A stretch of DNA of 64,000 bases, from assembly GCF_024494695.1 (NCBI RefSeq), contig NZ_JANHDP010000008.1, positions 62,001-126,000 on the forward strand. Reading direction: 5' to 3'. Positions 15,880 through 23,951 of the stretch are shown here, one piece after another; within the stretch, counting starts at the first letter, position 1, and each line of letters starts with the position of its first letter. The DNA comes from Natronoarchaeum rubrum. Lineage in GTDB: Archaea > Halobacteriota > Halobacteria > Halobacteriales > Natronoarchaeaceae. Below the pieces are notes generated by a model. It saw only the letters and a list, made by a program, of their open reading frames with translations, searched no databases and was not told where the DNA came from. The translations under genes and the position numbers were made by a program.

Positions 15880-16309
15880 CGGGGGTTCGACAGCACCGCT
15901 GTTTAGTATATACCAGTTATACGATATGATGGCGGGGAAATGAGGGATTAGTCCGATACTTTCACGACGAGGACCGGAGGCCGCTCGACGGCAGCGTCCG
16001 GTGATCCCCGAGCGCCGCGTAACTGGGCTCTCAGTCCATCTTATGACTGATTTCCCGATACCGGTAGGACCGCGGGGAGACGCGCGATCCGTCCCGCCAG
16101 TCGGCCCTTACCGCGAGCGTACCTGCCGATCGGCGCATGCATTTATGTTCCAGTTCGCTCCCACCTGTACACGGGCACACGCTGTCACACGCTCCATGGT
16201 TCGGTTCGCGTGTGCCCCCACTTCCTCGTGCGAACCGTGCCATTGAGGCGGTTCCAGCGCCTAGCCAGGGACATGGATCGAGGCGACGGATCGACGGGAG
16301 GATCGACCG
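15880..16309. other. Gene-free stretch with one hairpin
   Basis: No convincing coding sequence in 430 bases. The first 60 bases are the AT-rich promoter region of the minus-strand lipoprotein. A ten-base perfect inverted repeat, GGGCACACGC (16173-16182) with GCGTGTGCCC (16208-16217), could form a hairpin with a 25-base loop. Nothing else is recognisable. Confidence 0.5.
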
Positions 16310-16531
16310 ATGAGTGACGCCGCGACCGACGGGTCGAAGTCCCAGATGGTGCGGGCGCTGCTGGTCGTGATCGCCGGCATCGTCGTACCGGGACTGGTCA
16401 GCCGGGCGTTCCACCAGGCGGGACTCTCGACGCTGGGCGCGTTCACGTTCGCGACGGGGTTTTTCGGCATGCTGGTCGTCGTCTGGTACGTGTGGCTCCG
16501 ACCGCTGGATCTCACCGGACCGGTCGAATGA
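16310..16531 (+). CDS. Small membrane protein of unknown function
   Basis: 73 residues with two predicted membrane segments (about 13-31 VRALLVVIAGIVVPGLVS and 43-60 AFTFATGFFGMLVVVWYV) joined by a short loop. A strong ribosome-binding site GGGAGG lies nine bases before the ATG. No family name can be given. High third-position GC supports it being a real gene. Confidence 0.6.
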   Translation: MSDAATDGSKSQMVRALLVVIAGIVVPGLVSRAFHQAGLSTLGAFTFATGFFGMLVVVWYVWLRPLDLTGPVE

Positions 16532-16594
16532 TCGGTACGCGACGGCACGCGAACGGAAGTTTAAAGGCTGGCTCGCGGACAGTGTAGCATACGA

Positions 16595-16852
16595 ATGACC
16601 GCGCTACCGCTGCAGGTGATAGACAACTTCCTGCTGGACTACCACCTCGGGCACGCGCTCGTCGTGGTGTTCGCGCTGGTGATGCTGGCGTCGCTCCCGC
16701 TCCGGTCCCGGAAGGTGCTCGCGCTGAACACGATCCTCTTCGGGATCGTCTTCATGGTGACGCCGTTCCAGATGGTCGAGACGCCGCTGCTCCGTCTCGG
16801 GGGACTCGCGCTGGTCGTCATCTCGCCGATACTGTACGCCACCGCCGACTAA
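16595..16852 (+). CDS. Small integral membrane protein of unknown function
   Basis: 85 residues with three hydrophobic segments (about 19-36, 43-60, 65-82) separated by short basic or acidic turns. A TATA-like TTTAAAG at 16560-16566 lies 30 bases upstream, suggesting a short leader. The stop codon overlaps by four bases the end of the convergent siroheme decarboxylase gene. Conserved-looking but unnamed. Confidence 0.6.
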   Translation: MTALPLQVIDNFLLDYHLGHALVVVFALVMLASLPLRSRKVLALNTILFGIVFMVTPFQMVETPLLRLGGLALVVISPILYATAD

Positions 16853-17907
16853 GTGTCCGACACTAACTCTTCGTAGCGGGCTCCGGTCTGTTTCAGCGTC
16901 TCCGTCGAGTACAGTCGCTCGTGATCGCACGGCAGGTACTCGTCGGCCAGTTCGTCGATCTTCTCGTCGACCGCCGCTGGATCCCGCCCGTGAATCATCG
17001 TAAACAGGTTGTAGTCCCAGTCCAGCTCCGGCCGTCGCGGCCGGTGATAACACAGCGTCACGAACGGCAAAGCGCCGGCGGCGACGCCGCGCTCGTCGAG
17101 CTCGTCGTCGGGCACGTCCCAGACGACCATGCAGTTGCTGTCGAACCCGGTGAGAACGTGGTTGACGACACAGCCGATCCGCTTGATGCAGCCGTCCGCC
17201 AGTAGTCGCTCGACGGCGTCGAGAACGTCCTCAACGTCGGCGTCGAGGCGGTCGGCGAGGTCGCCGTACGGCGTCGCTGTCAGCGGGAATCCCGACTGGA
17301 TCGCGAGCAGCAGGTCGGCCTCGAACGGCGAGAGATCGCTCGTCGCCGCCTCGCTGATCCGCGTCGCCGATACGCCGTCACCGTCCGTGGAGGCACCCGG
17401 GTCGTCGGTCTCGCGGGCAAACCTGTCGGCGTTGACGACGGGAAACTCGAGGTTGATGTAGAAGTCCGTGAGCATCGGCAGGTTCAGCACCGAGAGTCCG
17501 GTTCGCTCCTCGATCTCGGCGAGGATCTCGTCGCGCCGCTCGCGCGACCCCGCGGTCACGACGAACCACATGTTCCACTCGTGGTCCCGGCGGTAGTTGT
17601 GGTTGACCTGCCGGTAGCCGTTGATCACGTCCGCGACCTCGTCGAATCGCTCGTCGGGGGCGCTGACGGCCGCCAGCGTCGAACTCCCGATCACCGGCGG
17701 GTTCAACACCGGCCCGAACCGGCGGAAGATGCCGTCGTCGTACAGTCGTTCGACGCGGGCCAGCGCCTCGGCCTCGTCGACGCCGACCGCGTCGCCGACG
17801 ACTCGGAACGGACGTTCCTCGACCGGGAACCCGCTCTGGAACCCGTCCACGATCGCGCCATCCACGTCGTCGAGGCGCTCGCGCCAATCGGCCGACCGGA
17901 GACTCAT
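16849..17907 (-). CDS. Siroheme decarboxylase, AhbA-AhbB type fusion
   Basis: 352 residues made of two homologous Lrp/AsnC-like halves. First half: winged helix (about 10-55), then RRFGPVLNPPVIG and NHNYRRDHEWNMWFVVTA. Second half: winged helix (about 195-240), KRIGCVVNH, then LCYHRPRRPELDWDYNLFTM. The paired NHNYRR/WNMWF and CYHRP/WDYNLF motifs are those of the siroheme decarboxylase subunits AhbA and AhbB, which convert siroheme to didecarboxysiroheme in the archaeal heme pathway; elsewhere they are usually separate genes. The ATG at 17907 is preferred over GTG at 17913. The protein was historically annotated as an AsnC regulator. Confidence 0.83.
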   Translation of the reverse strand: MSLRSADWRERLDDVDGAIVDGFQSGFPVEERPFRVVGDAVGVDEAEALARVERLYDDGIFRRFGPVLNPPVIGSSTLAAVSAPDERFDEVADVINGYRQVNHNYRRDHEWNMWFVVTAGSRERRDEILAEIEERTGLSVLNLPMLTDFYINLEFPVVNADRFARETDDPGASTDGDGVSATRISEAATSDLSPFEADLLLAIQSGFPLTATPYGDLADRLDADVEDVLDAVERLLADGCIKRIGCVVNHVLTGFDSNCMVVWDVPDDELDERGVAAGALPFVTLCYHRPRRPELDWDYNLFTMIHGRDPAAVDEKIDELADEYLPCDHERLYSTETLKQTGARYEELVSDT

Positions 17908-18215
17908 TGACACTACGTTGGACGGAACGAACCTACTTCTTTCGGGTCCGGACGAGGATACGCGACCCGACGTTCAAGTACGATCGCGCGGCGCAGTTCC
18001 GGCGTGACCTGAGGACTGCTCCGGACCGCTTCGAGCGCCTTCGCGGGCGCGTCGCGGACGCCCCGCAGACGAGCGCGGCACGTCAGTCCGGACGCGCGCA
18101 GACGACCAGACGTGCCGCCCGTTCGCCATCGAACGTTCGGTCAGTTCGCGCGCCGAGCGGCGCATACGCGACCGGAAACGGGACGTTTTTGCGTCTACTG
18201 TCCTAACTTCAGCGC
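17908..18215. other. Divergent intergenic region
   Basis: About 300 bases between divergent genes. It should hold both promoters. A T-rich GACGTTTTTGCG at 18182-18193 fits a box A for the plus-strand gene at 18216. No other structure was seen. Confidence 0.4.
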
Positions 18216-19292
18216 ATGGCCCAGACGTCCCAGGAGTACGGCGAGTGGCCGCTCGATCGCCTGATGACCGAGGTCGTCGGCTCCGGTCCGAAGTCGGCCG
18301 ACGACATGTCTCGCGCGCAGGCCCGCGAAGCGTTCCAGCGCATCCTCGACGACGAGCCCGACCGCACGACGCTCGGCGCGTTCTGGCTCGCGAACCGCTG
18401 GAAGCGCAACACGCCCGAGGAGTTGGGCGCCTACGTCGACGTGATGGCCGAGGAGTCGACGGTCGTCGCCGAGCCCGACGCCGATCCGGTCGACTGCGGC
18501 GCCAACTACGACGGCAAGGGGCGCTCCGCGCTGCTCGGCGTCGGCGCCGGCGTCGTCGCCGCGGCGGCGGGGACGCCGATCGTCGTCCACAGCGGCGACC
18601 GCGTGCCCACCCAGAAGCAAGACGCGTACAAGCACGTGCTGGACGAGCTCGGCGTCCGGACGGAACTCGACCCCACGGAGAGCGCCGACATGGTCGACGA
18701 GACCGGCTTCGGCTTCTACTACCAGCCCGCGTTCAACCCGCGGATCGACGACCTCTCCGAACGCCGCGAGAAGATGGGCGTCCGCTCGTTCGTCAACACG
18801 ATCGAGACGCTGGCGAACCCCGCGAACGCCGACGTCCACCTCGGAAGCTTCTATCATCTGGCGTTCGCGAAGAAAGTCGTCGAGACGTTCCAGGAGAGCG
18901 AGCACGTCTCGCCCGCGAAGGTGATCATGTTCCAAGGGATGGAAGGCTACGACGACATCCGCCCCGGCTACACCAAGGTCGCCGAGTGGGCGGCCGGCGA
19001 CGACGAGGACTCCTTCGAGGACTACGAGATCGAGACGCCCGAGTACGGGATGGACTTCGAAGAAGAGGACCTCTACGTCGACGACGTGCAGGCCGACTCC
19101 GCGGAAATCACGGAGGAAGTTCTGGCCGGCGATCGCGACGACCAGTTCGCCGACGCCATCGCGCTCAACGCCGCGTTCCGGATCTACGCCCGCGACGACG
19201 TCGACTCGCTCGACGCGGGTCTCGACGCCGCGCGCGAAGCGATCGAGGACGGCAGCGCGGCCGCGGTGCTCGACGATCTGCGGGCGTTCTGA
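18216..19292 (+). CDS. Anthranilate phosphoribosyltransferase-like protein (TrpD2 family)
   Basis: 358 residues of the nucleoside phosphorylase/phosphoribosyltransferase class 3 fold: an all-alpha N-terminal domain (EAFQRILDDEPDRTTLGAFW), a glycine-rich phosphate loop (CGANYDGKGRSALLGVGAG, about 90-108), VVHSGDRVPTQKQD (about 124-137), and a large alpha/beta domain. The motifs diverge from true TrpD (no KSGSAD), and no trp genes are nearby, so it is better placed in the TrpD2/YbiB-like branch than in tryptophan synthesis. It stands alone in its transcript. Confidence 0.72.
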   Translation: MAQTSQEYGEWPLDRLMTEVVGSGPKSADDMSRAQAREAFQRILDDEPDRTTLGAFWLANRWKRNTPEELGAYVDVMAEESTVVAEPDADPVDCGANYDGKGRSALLGVGAGVVAAAAGTPIVVHSGDRVPTQKQDAYKHVLDELGVRTELDPTESADMVDETGFGFYYQPAFNPRIDDLSERREKMGVRSFVNTIETLANPANADVHLGSFYHLAFAKKVVETFQESEHVSPAKVIMFQGMEGYDDIRPGYTKVAEWAAGDDEDSFEDYEIETPEYGMDFEEEDLYVDDVQADSAEITEEVLAGDRDDQFADAIALNAAFRIYARDDVDSLDAGLDAAREAIEDGSAAAVLDDLRAF

Positions 19293-19363
19293 CCCCAACG
19301 TAGCGGTCGGCGGCGGGCAGCCGTGCGAACGCTTATTTATTTCGCCGATGATCGTTTGGTCAT

Positions 19364-19747
19364 ATGAGCACCTCCAGACGATCGTCCGGTCGCCTACAGA
19401 CCGTGGTGACCGCGCTCGTGGTCGTCGTCGGACTCGCCGGGCTGGGCTACACTATGATCACCGGTGCGAGCCTCCTGCTCGGTATCGGCCTCGCGAGCGC
19501 GTGCGGCCTCTACGTCGTACTGGACTGGCGGCAGAGAAACGGAGCGAACACTCGTCGCGTCGAAGACACTGCTCTCGTCGGACTGAGCGGGGTCGTGGTG
19601 CTGTACGCACTGTTCACGGCGAGCCTGCTGACGGCCATCGGCGTCGTCGCGCTGCTGTGGATCGGCGTCAACGTCGCCCGGATCGAGCGCACGGTTCGGG
19701 CGGGCGACGCCGACGGAGCCGCTACCATCGACGACGCCGAACGATAA
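19364..19747 (+). CDS. Small membrane protein of unknown function
   Basis: 127 residues with about four hydrophobic segments: two between residues 13 and 52, and two between 69 and 105. A short acidic C-terminal tail follows. A TATA-like CTTATTTATTT lies about 30 bases upstream. No family recognised. It is convergent with the UspA gene 12 bases downstream. Confidence 0.6.
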   Translation: MSTSRRSSGRLQTVVTALVVVVGLAGLGYTMITGASLLLGIGLASACGLYVVLDWRQRNGANTRRVEDTALVGLSGVVVLYALFTASLLTAIGVVALLWIGVNVARIERTVRAGDADGAATIDDAER

Positions 19748-19759
19748 TCGGGCGAACGC

Positions 19760-20188
19760 CTACCGCACCACGGTCACGGGCACCGTCGACCGGCGCATCA
19801 CCGTCTCCGCGACGCTTCCCAGCAGAATGCGCGACATCCCCGTTCGGCCGTGGCTGCCCAGCACGATGTGGTCGACGTCCTGGTCCTCGGCGTACTCGAT
19901 GATCGCGTTGGCCGGCCGGCCGACGGCGCTGGCGGTCGTGATCGACTGACCGCCCTCAGACGCCCGTTCTTCGGCGTTTTCCAGCACGCGCTCGGCCTCC
20001 TGCTCGGCGGTCTCGTACCACTCCTGAGGGAAGTCGGGGGCTGCGCCCTCGACGGAGTAGCCCGCCTCCGCCGGGTCGACGACAGTCAGCGCGACGATCT
20101 CGGCCTCGGGATGTTCCTCCAGAGCGTGCGTCAGGGCCTCCTTCGATTGCGGCGATCCATCGACTGCGACGAGGACGGTCTTTGCCAT
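19760..20188 (-). CDS. Universal stress protein (UspA family)
   Basis: 142 residues with the UspA fold: MAKTVLVAVDGSPQSKEALT at the start and the ATP-binding signature GSHGRTGMSRILLGSVAETV near the end (G-x2-G-x9-G-S). It is a small cytoplasmic nucleotide-binding protein induced by stress in many prokaryotes; the partner is unknown. The start at 20188 is chosen because the family begins with this hydrophobic strand; ten upstream codons are open but unlike the family. Confidence 0.9.
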   Translation of the reverse strand: MAKTVLVAVDGSPQSKEALTHALEEHPEAEIVALTVVDPAEAGYSVEGAAPDFPQEWYETAEQEAERVLENAEERASEGGQSITTASAVGRPANAIIEYAEDQDVDHIVLGSHGRTGMSRILLGSVAETVMRRSTVPVTVVR

Positions 20189-20291
20189 GCCTCGACGTGG
20201 GGCCGGGACCGACAAAAATCCACCTCCGGCACCGAGCCGCTCGGTCGCTCCGACGGTGGACCGCCCAGCAACGTTCGCCGAAGCCAGCCAC

Positions 20292-22139
20292 TCAGTCGTG
20301 GCGCGTCACGCAGTTCGAGAGGCCAATCAGCTCGACCGGCTCGGAGTTGTCCGGCGAGTACACCACCATCTGGCCCTTCTCCATGTAGGGGACCTTGCTC
20401 TCCAGGTTCGCGGGGATGTTGACGCTCTTGATGGCGTCCTCGTCGCCGAGATTGAGCACGAGCGTCGTGTTGATCTGCTTGAACACGGAGTCGGCGATAT
20501 CCTGGGGATCCTGCGTGATCAGAAACAGGCCGAGTCGCTCCTTGCGGCCCTGCTTGGCGGCGTCGGTGAACTTGCCGATCACCCGGCGCGCCTGCGCGCT
20601 CTCGGCGTCGGTGAGGAAGTTGTGGGCCTCGTCCATCCCCAGCACGACCGGCGTCTCTTTGATCCGGTCGTACAGCGGATCGTTCGAGAGCTTCTGGTCG
20701 ACCAGCAGGCTGGAGACGGCGAGCACGATCGTCTCGGTCGCCCGAGTGTCGTTGATGTGGTACGTCGGGACGACCGTCATCCCGCCGGGGCGGACGAACT
20801 GCTCGATCTGTTCGGTGATCGGGCGTGCGTCCTGATCGAACACGTTTCCGAATCCGCGGACGCGGCGGCGGATGGCGTCGAACGTCGCCTCGTGGACCTG
20901 CCCGCCCTCGTCGAGTTCCTCCCGAAGCGCGGGGTCGTCGAGGAACGTCATGAACTGCTCGTAGGTGCCACTGGAGCCGTACTGGTCGAAGAAGCGATCC
21001 AGCAGCAGGCGCAGCCCGTTGTACTGGTTGTCGTTGAGGCCGCCGCCGGCGACGAGCCACTCGTTGGCCCGCACCATCGAGAACGGGATCGTGAACTCGA
21101 CCTGCTCGGCGCGGTGGTCGTCGGTCGCGTAGGTCGCGTCGCCGACCTTCGGGACGAACGCGATCGTGTCGTCGTGGCCGCCGTGGGCGATTCCCTCGCG
21201 CTCGTAGCGCCGGGCGTCGGCGTCCGACAGGTCGTCGTTGTCGTCGTGCATCTGGGCGTACTCGTCCTGCGGGTCGAACTGGACGACCGCCGGGCGAGCC
21301 TGGCGCCCGTCGTCCATCCGGTAGGTCCGATCCTCGTCGAGGAACTGCCGGAGGAGGTTTTTCGCGGTGTGGGTCTTGCCCGATCCCGTCCCGCCGGCGA
21401 CCAGTGTGTGCCGGAAGGCGAGGGGGTCGCCGTCCTCGTAGTCGTCCTTGAGTCGGTAGTCGATCGTCGGCGGCTCGGCGCTCGTCCGGACCTTCTCGCC
21501 GCCGACCGAGAGGTGTCCGAGGAAGACGCCGTCGTCGGGGATCTTCAGACCGGTCTTGATCTCGCCGGTGTCGGTCGCCTCCCGCACGACGGTCTGGGGC
21601 TTCGGGACCCGATCGGTCATCCGGCGCTTGAGCTCGCCGTCGTCCTCGTAGAGGACGGCGAGCGCTTCGAGGTCGGCGAGAAACTTGTAGTCGGCCTCGT
21701 CGATGCCGTCCTGGCGCATCGCGCGCCGGGCGTGGATCTCGGTCGCGTCGTCGGCGTGGAACTCCTGGGCGTACTCGAGGCCGGCGATCCGAGCGAACAG
21801 TCGCTCCCCGTCGGGGTAGGGCACGAGCAGGTACTTGCCGATGCGGATCGACGACCGGTTGCCCGCGGTGATGTAGGCCCGAACGCAGGAGTCCTCCGCG
21901 TCCTCGGCGATGCGGAGTCCCTGGGAGACCGCGACCGTCCCGATGCCCCGATCCGAGCCCGCGGGGTCGGCGTCGACCGTCTCGAACTCGTCGACGGCGT
22001 CCGAGCCGTTCGTCCCGTCCGACGCCGACGCGTCGTCGGCATCGGGGGGATCGTCACCGTCGGGCTCGGCTGTCATCGCTCCGGCGTCGTCCGCGTCGGC
22101 GCCGTCGTCGAACTCCTCGAAATCGCCCAGATCTGCCAT
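20292..22139 (-). CDS. herA: HerA-type hexameric DNA translocase
   Basis: 615 residues: an acidic disordered N-terminus (1-65), a HAS-barrel-like region (about 66-230), then a DUF87/HerA ATPase core with Walker A GGTGSGKT (about 246-253) and Walker B VVLGMDEAHNF (about 496-506). HerA forms a hexameric ring that pumps DNA and works with the NurA nuclease in double-strand-break end resection with Mre11-Rad50. A nurA gene is on the same strand 1.8 kb upstream, separated by a disordered protein and an opposite-strand small gene. It has its own promoter region with a perfect TTAGGG/CCCTAA palindrome. Confidence 0.88.
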   Translation of the reverse strand: MADLGDFEEFDDGADADDAGAMTAEPDGDDPPDADDASASDGTNGSDAVDEFETVDADPAGSDRGIGTVAVSQGLRIAEDAEDSCVRAYITAGNRSSIRIGKYLLVPYPDGERLFARIAGLEYAQEFHADDATEIHARRAMRQDGIDEADYKFLADLEALAVLYEDDGELKRRMTDRVPKPQTVVREATDTGEIKTGLKIPDDGVFLGHLSVGGEKVRTSAEPPTIDYRLKDDYEDGDPLAFRHTLVAGGTGSGKTHTAKNLLRQFLDEDRTYRMDDGRQARPAVVQFDPQDEYAQMHDDNDDLSDADARRYEREGIAHGGHDDTIAFVPKVGDATYATDDHRAEQVEFTIPFSMVRANEWLVAGGGLNDNQYNGLRLLLDRFFDQYGSSGTYEQFMTFLDDPALREELDEGGQVHEATFDAIRRRVRGFGNVFDQDARPITEQIEQFVRPGGMTVVPTYHINDTRATETIVLAVSSLLVDQKLSNDPLYDRIKETPVVLGMDEAHNFLTDAESAQARRVIGKFTDAAKQGRKERLGLFLITQDPQDIADSVFKQINTTLVLNLGDEDAIKSVNIPANLESKVPYMEKGQMVVYSPDNSEPVELIGLSNCVTRHD

Positions 22140-22149
22140 GTCCCGGTCA

Positions 22150-22165
22150 TTAGGGCCATCCCTAA
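22150..22165 (-). promoter_or_regulatory. Palindrome TTAGGG-N4-CCCTAA in front of herA
   Basis: TTAGGGCCATCCCTAA is a perfect 6+6 inverted repeat ending 11 bases before the herA ATG, where box A or an operator would be. Its TTAGG/CCTAA halves recall the iron boxes, but the spacing differs (six rather than four bases between them), so it may be bound by a different regulator. Confidence 0.45.
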
Positions 22166-22207
22166 AACGCGTTTCCCTCGCGAGGCCGCCGGGACTGGCG
22201 CCGACGC

Positions 22208-23323
22208 TCAGTACCGGTCGTCGCCGCGGCCCTCGTCGCGCTCCCGCGACTGCTGGCTCCAGACCTGCCCCTCGGTCTGTCGGTACGTGTTGCTGTGCCG
22301 GCGGGGCTGCTGGTCTTCCTGCTCTCGGTGCTGCCGGTGCTGTTGCCCGCCCCGGCGCTCGTCCCGTGCCTGGTGTTGCGAGGGGCGCTGGCCCCGAGCG
22401 CGCTGCCCTCGATCCTGCTGGCTCTGGGATCGTGGACCTCGATCGCGACGACCTCGCGCATCGTCCTCATCCTGGGTCCACTGGCCACGGTTCTGTTGGC
22501 CGGGGGTCTGATGGCTTTCTCGCTCCCCGCCGCGGTTCCGGCGGCGACCCTCACCGCCGTACTGGGAGGCCTCGCCCCGGTGGCGGGAGTCGTCGACCGA
22601 GAACTGGTCGCCGCCGGATCGTCGCTCGTCGCCCTGGTCGTCGCCGGAGCGCCGGCCGCTCGACTGCCCGCCGCGCGAGCGGCCGGCCGACCCGTACCGA
22701 CGATCGCGTTCGGACCGAGCGCGCCGTCCGCTGTCCTCGCTTCCCCGGTCGGAGTCACCGGTCGGGAAGTTCCCGCTGTTTTGCGCGCGCCGCCGTCGTT
22801 CTTGCCGGGAGTCCTGGGTGCCGCCGTACTGCTCGCCGCGCTCGTCGCCCTGACCCCCGTGGCGCCCACCCTGTTCTGAGTGCAGATTCCGACCGCCGGG
22901 CGCCGTTCGCTCCTCCCGGCCGCTCACGTGGCGCTGCTGCTGGCTGGCTTCTGTTCGGTGATCGCTACCGTCCTGTCGTCCCTGCTCGCGGCGCTCGTTC
23001 GTGTCCTCGCGCTGGCCGCGCCCCTGGCCTCGCTGACGCCGCTGTCGCGACACCTGCGTCTCGTCGCGCGATCGGTCTCCGCTTCGTCCGCGATCGTCGA
23101 TCTGTCTCGGGTTGTCCTCGCGGGATCCTTCGCGGCCGCGGTCGTAACTGCGCTCGCGCTCGACGCCCTGTCCGCGGCCGCCGACCTCCCCGCGATCGCT
23201 CTCCTGTCCGCCGTGCTGGCGCTCGCGCTGCGCGCGCCGGCGCTCCCAGTTGCTCCCGTCGTCTTCGCTCTCGGCGTCGCCACCGTGCGCGCGATCTTCC
23301 GAGCCGGGGTCGTAGTGTGGCAT
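22208..23323 (-). CDS. Long intrinsically disordered Arg/Gly/Gln/Asp/Ser-rich protein
   Basis: 371 residues composed almost entirely of R, G, Q, D, E, S and H, with very few aliphatic residues. It has many RG and RGG-like steps (for example GRSRGGQSSGRRSGDDQG, RRRNRGGERE) and Q-rich patches. No domain is visible. The ATG at 23323 begins MPHYDPGSEDRAHGG. Codon-position GC does not clearly separate this strand from the opposite hydrophobic reading, but composition, orientation and position between herA and nurA favour this one. RGG-type disordered proteins often bind nucleic acid or form condensates; a role beside HerA-NurA is speculation. Confidence 0.55.
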   Translation of the reverse strand: MPHYDPGSEDRAHGGDAESEDDGSNWERRRAQRERQHGGQESDRGEVGGRGQGVERERSYDRGREGSREDNPRQIDDRGRSGDRSRDETQVSRQRRQRGQGRGQREDTNERREQGRQDGSDHRTEASQQQRHVSGREERTAPGGRNLHSEQGGRHGGQGDERGEQYGGTQDSRQERRRRAQNSGNFPTGDSDRGSEDSGRRARSERDRRYGSAGRSRGGQSSGRRSGDDQGDERRSGGDQFSVDDSRHRGEASQYGGEGRRRNRGGERESHQTPGQQNRGQWTQDEDDARGRRDRGPRSQSQQDRGQRARGQRPSQHQARDERRGGQQHRQHREQEDQQPRRHSNTYRQTEGQVWSQQSRERDEGRGDDRY

Positions 23324-23575
23324 GGCACTGGAACCGAGTCCGCGCGCAGGGATAACGAGCAGAACCGTTCAGAACGGTTCAGCCGGGAAACGGTCGGCGG
23401 ACCCGTCATCTGCGCGGAGAAGGCTGTGATTAGGATTCGCGGCAGGGCGACGAAGCGGGGCGACAGCGCGCCGGCGCGATGGGTGAGGAGTAATCCGACG
23501 TTACGCGATCGAGACCCGGGGAGATCGCCGGCTGGCGGCAACGGGCTTTTGCCCACAGCCCACGTCAGTTATCGC

Positions 23576-23944
23576 ATGTTACTAGTCCGCGGCAGTGCCG
23601 GGGGAACGGAGTTGACCGGGACCATCTACGAGCGGGGGGAGCGTGCGCCGCAGTTCAAGGGCGCGCCCGACGAGGACGCCGCCTACGTCTGGGTCTGCGA
23701 CGAGTTCTACGAGGTCGAGAGCGGCGGCACCACCCAGAAGATCGACGGCAAGGAGGTCAACGTCGCCTTCGAATCGCCGATGCCCCGCGGGTTCGACACC
23801 AGAGAGCAGGCGACCGCGGCGGCCCGCGACCACGTCCGCACGCAGTTCGCCCGGATCGGCGTCGACGCCGACGCCGTCGAACTCGAGGTGACCAAGACCG
23901 AACCCGACGCCAGAGCCCGGACCGAACCGGACGCCGGAGCCTGA
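23576..23944 (+). CDS. Conserved haloarchaeal protein of unknown function
   Basis: 122 residues, soluble, beginning MLLVRGSAGGTELTGTIYER and containing YVWVCDEFYEVESGG and a final acidic/Arg tail. I recognise it only as a short haloarchaea-restricted conserved type (DUF7113-like). The ATG at 23576 is preferred because the sequence upstream in the same frame is an antisense shadow of the disordered protein. It runs opposite to, and ends seven bases from, the 3' end of nurA. Confidence 0.65.
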   Translation: MLLVRGSAGGTELTGTIYERGERAPQFKGAPDEDAAYVWVCDEFYEVESGGTTQKIDGKEVNVAFESPMPRGFDTREQATAAARDHVRTQFARIGVDADAVELEVTKTEPDARARTEPDAGA

Positions 23945-23951
23945 TCGGCGA

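Noticed and set aside
22295..22879. Hydrophobic plus-strand frame that looks like a membrane protein
   Set aside because: It is aligned codon for codon against the Arg/Gln/Gly-rich minus-strand gene, and its Leu/Pro/Ala/Val content is what antisense of such codons gives. It lacks the charged loops of a real transporter. Not excluded absolutely, because codon-position GC is similar on both strands.
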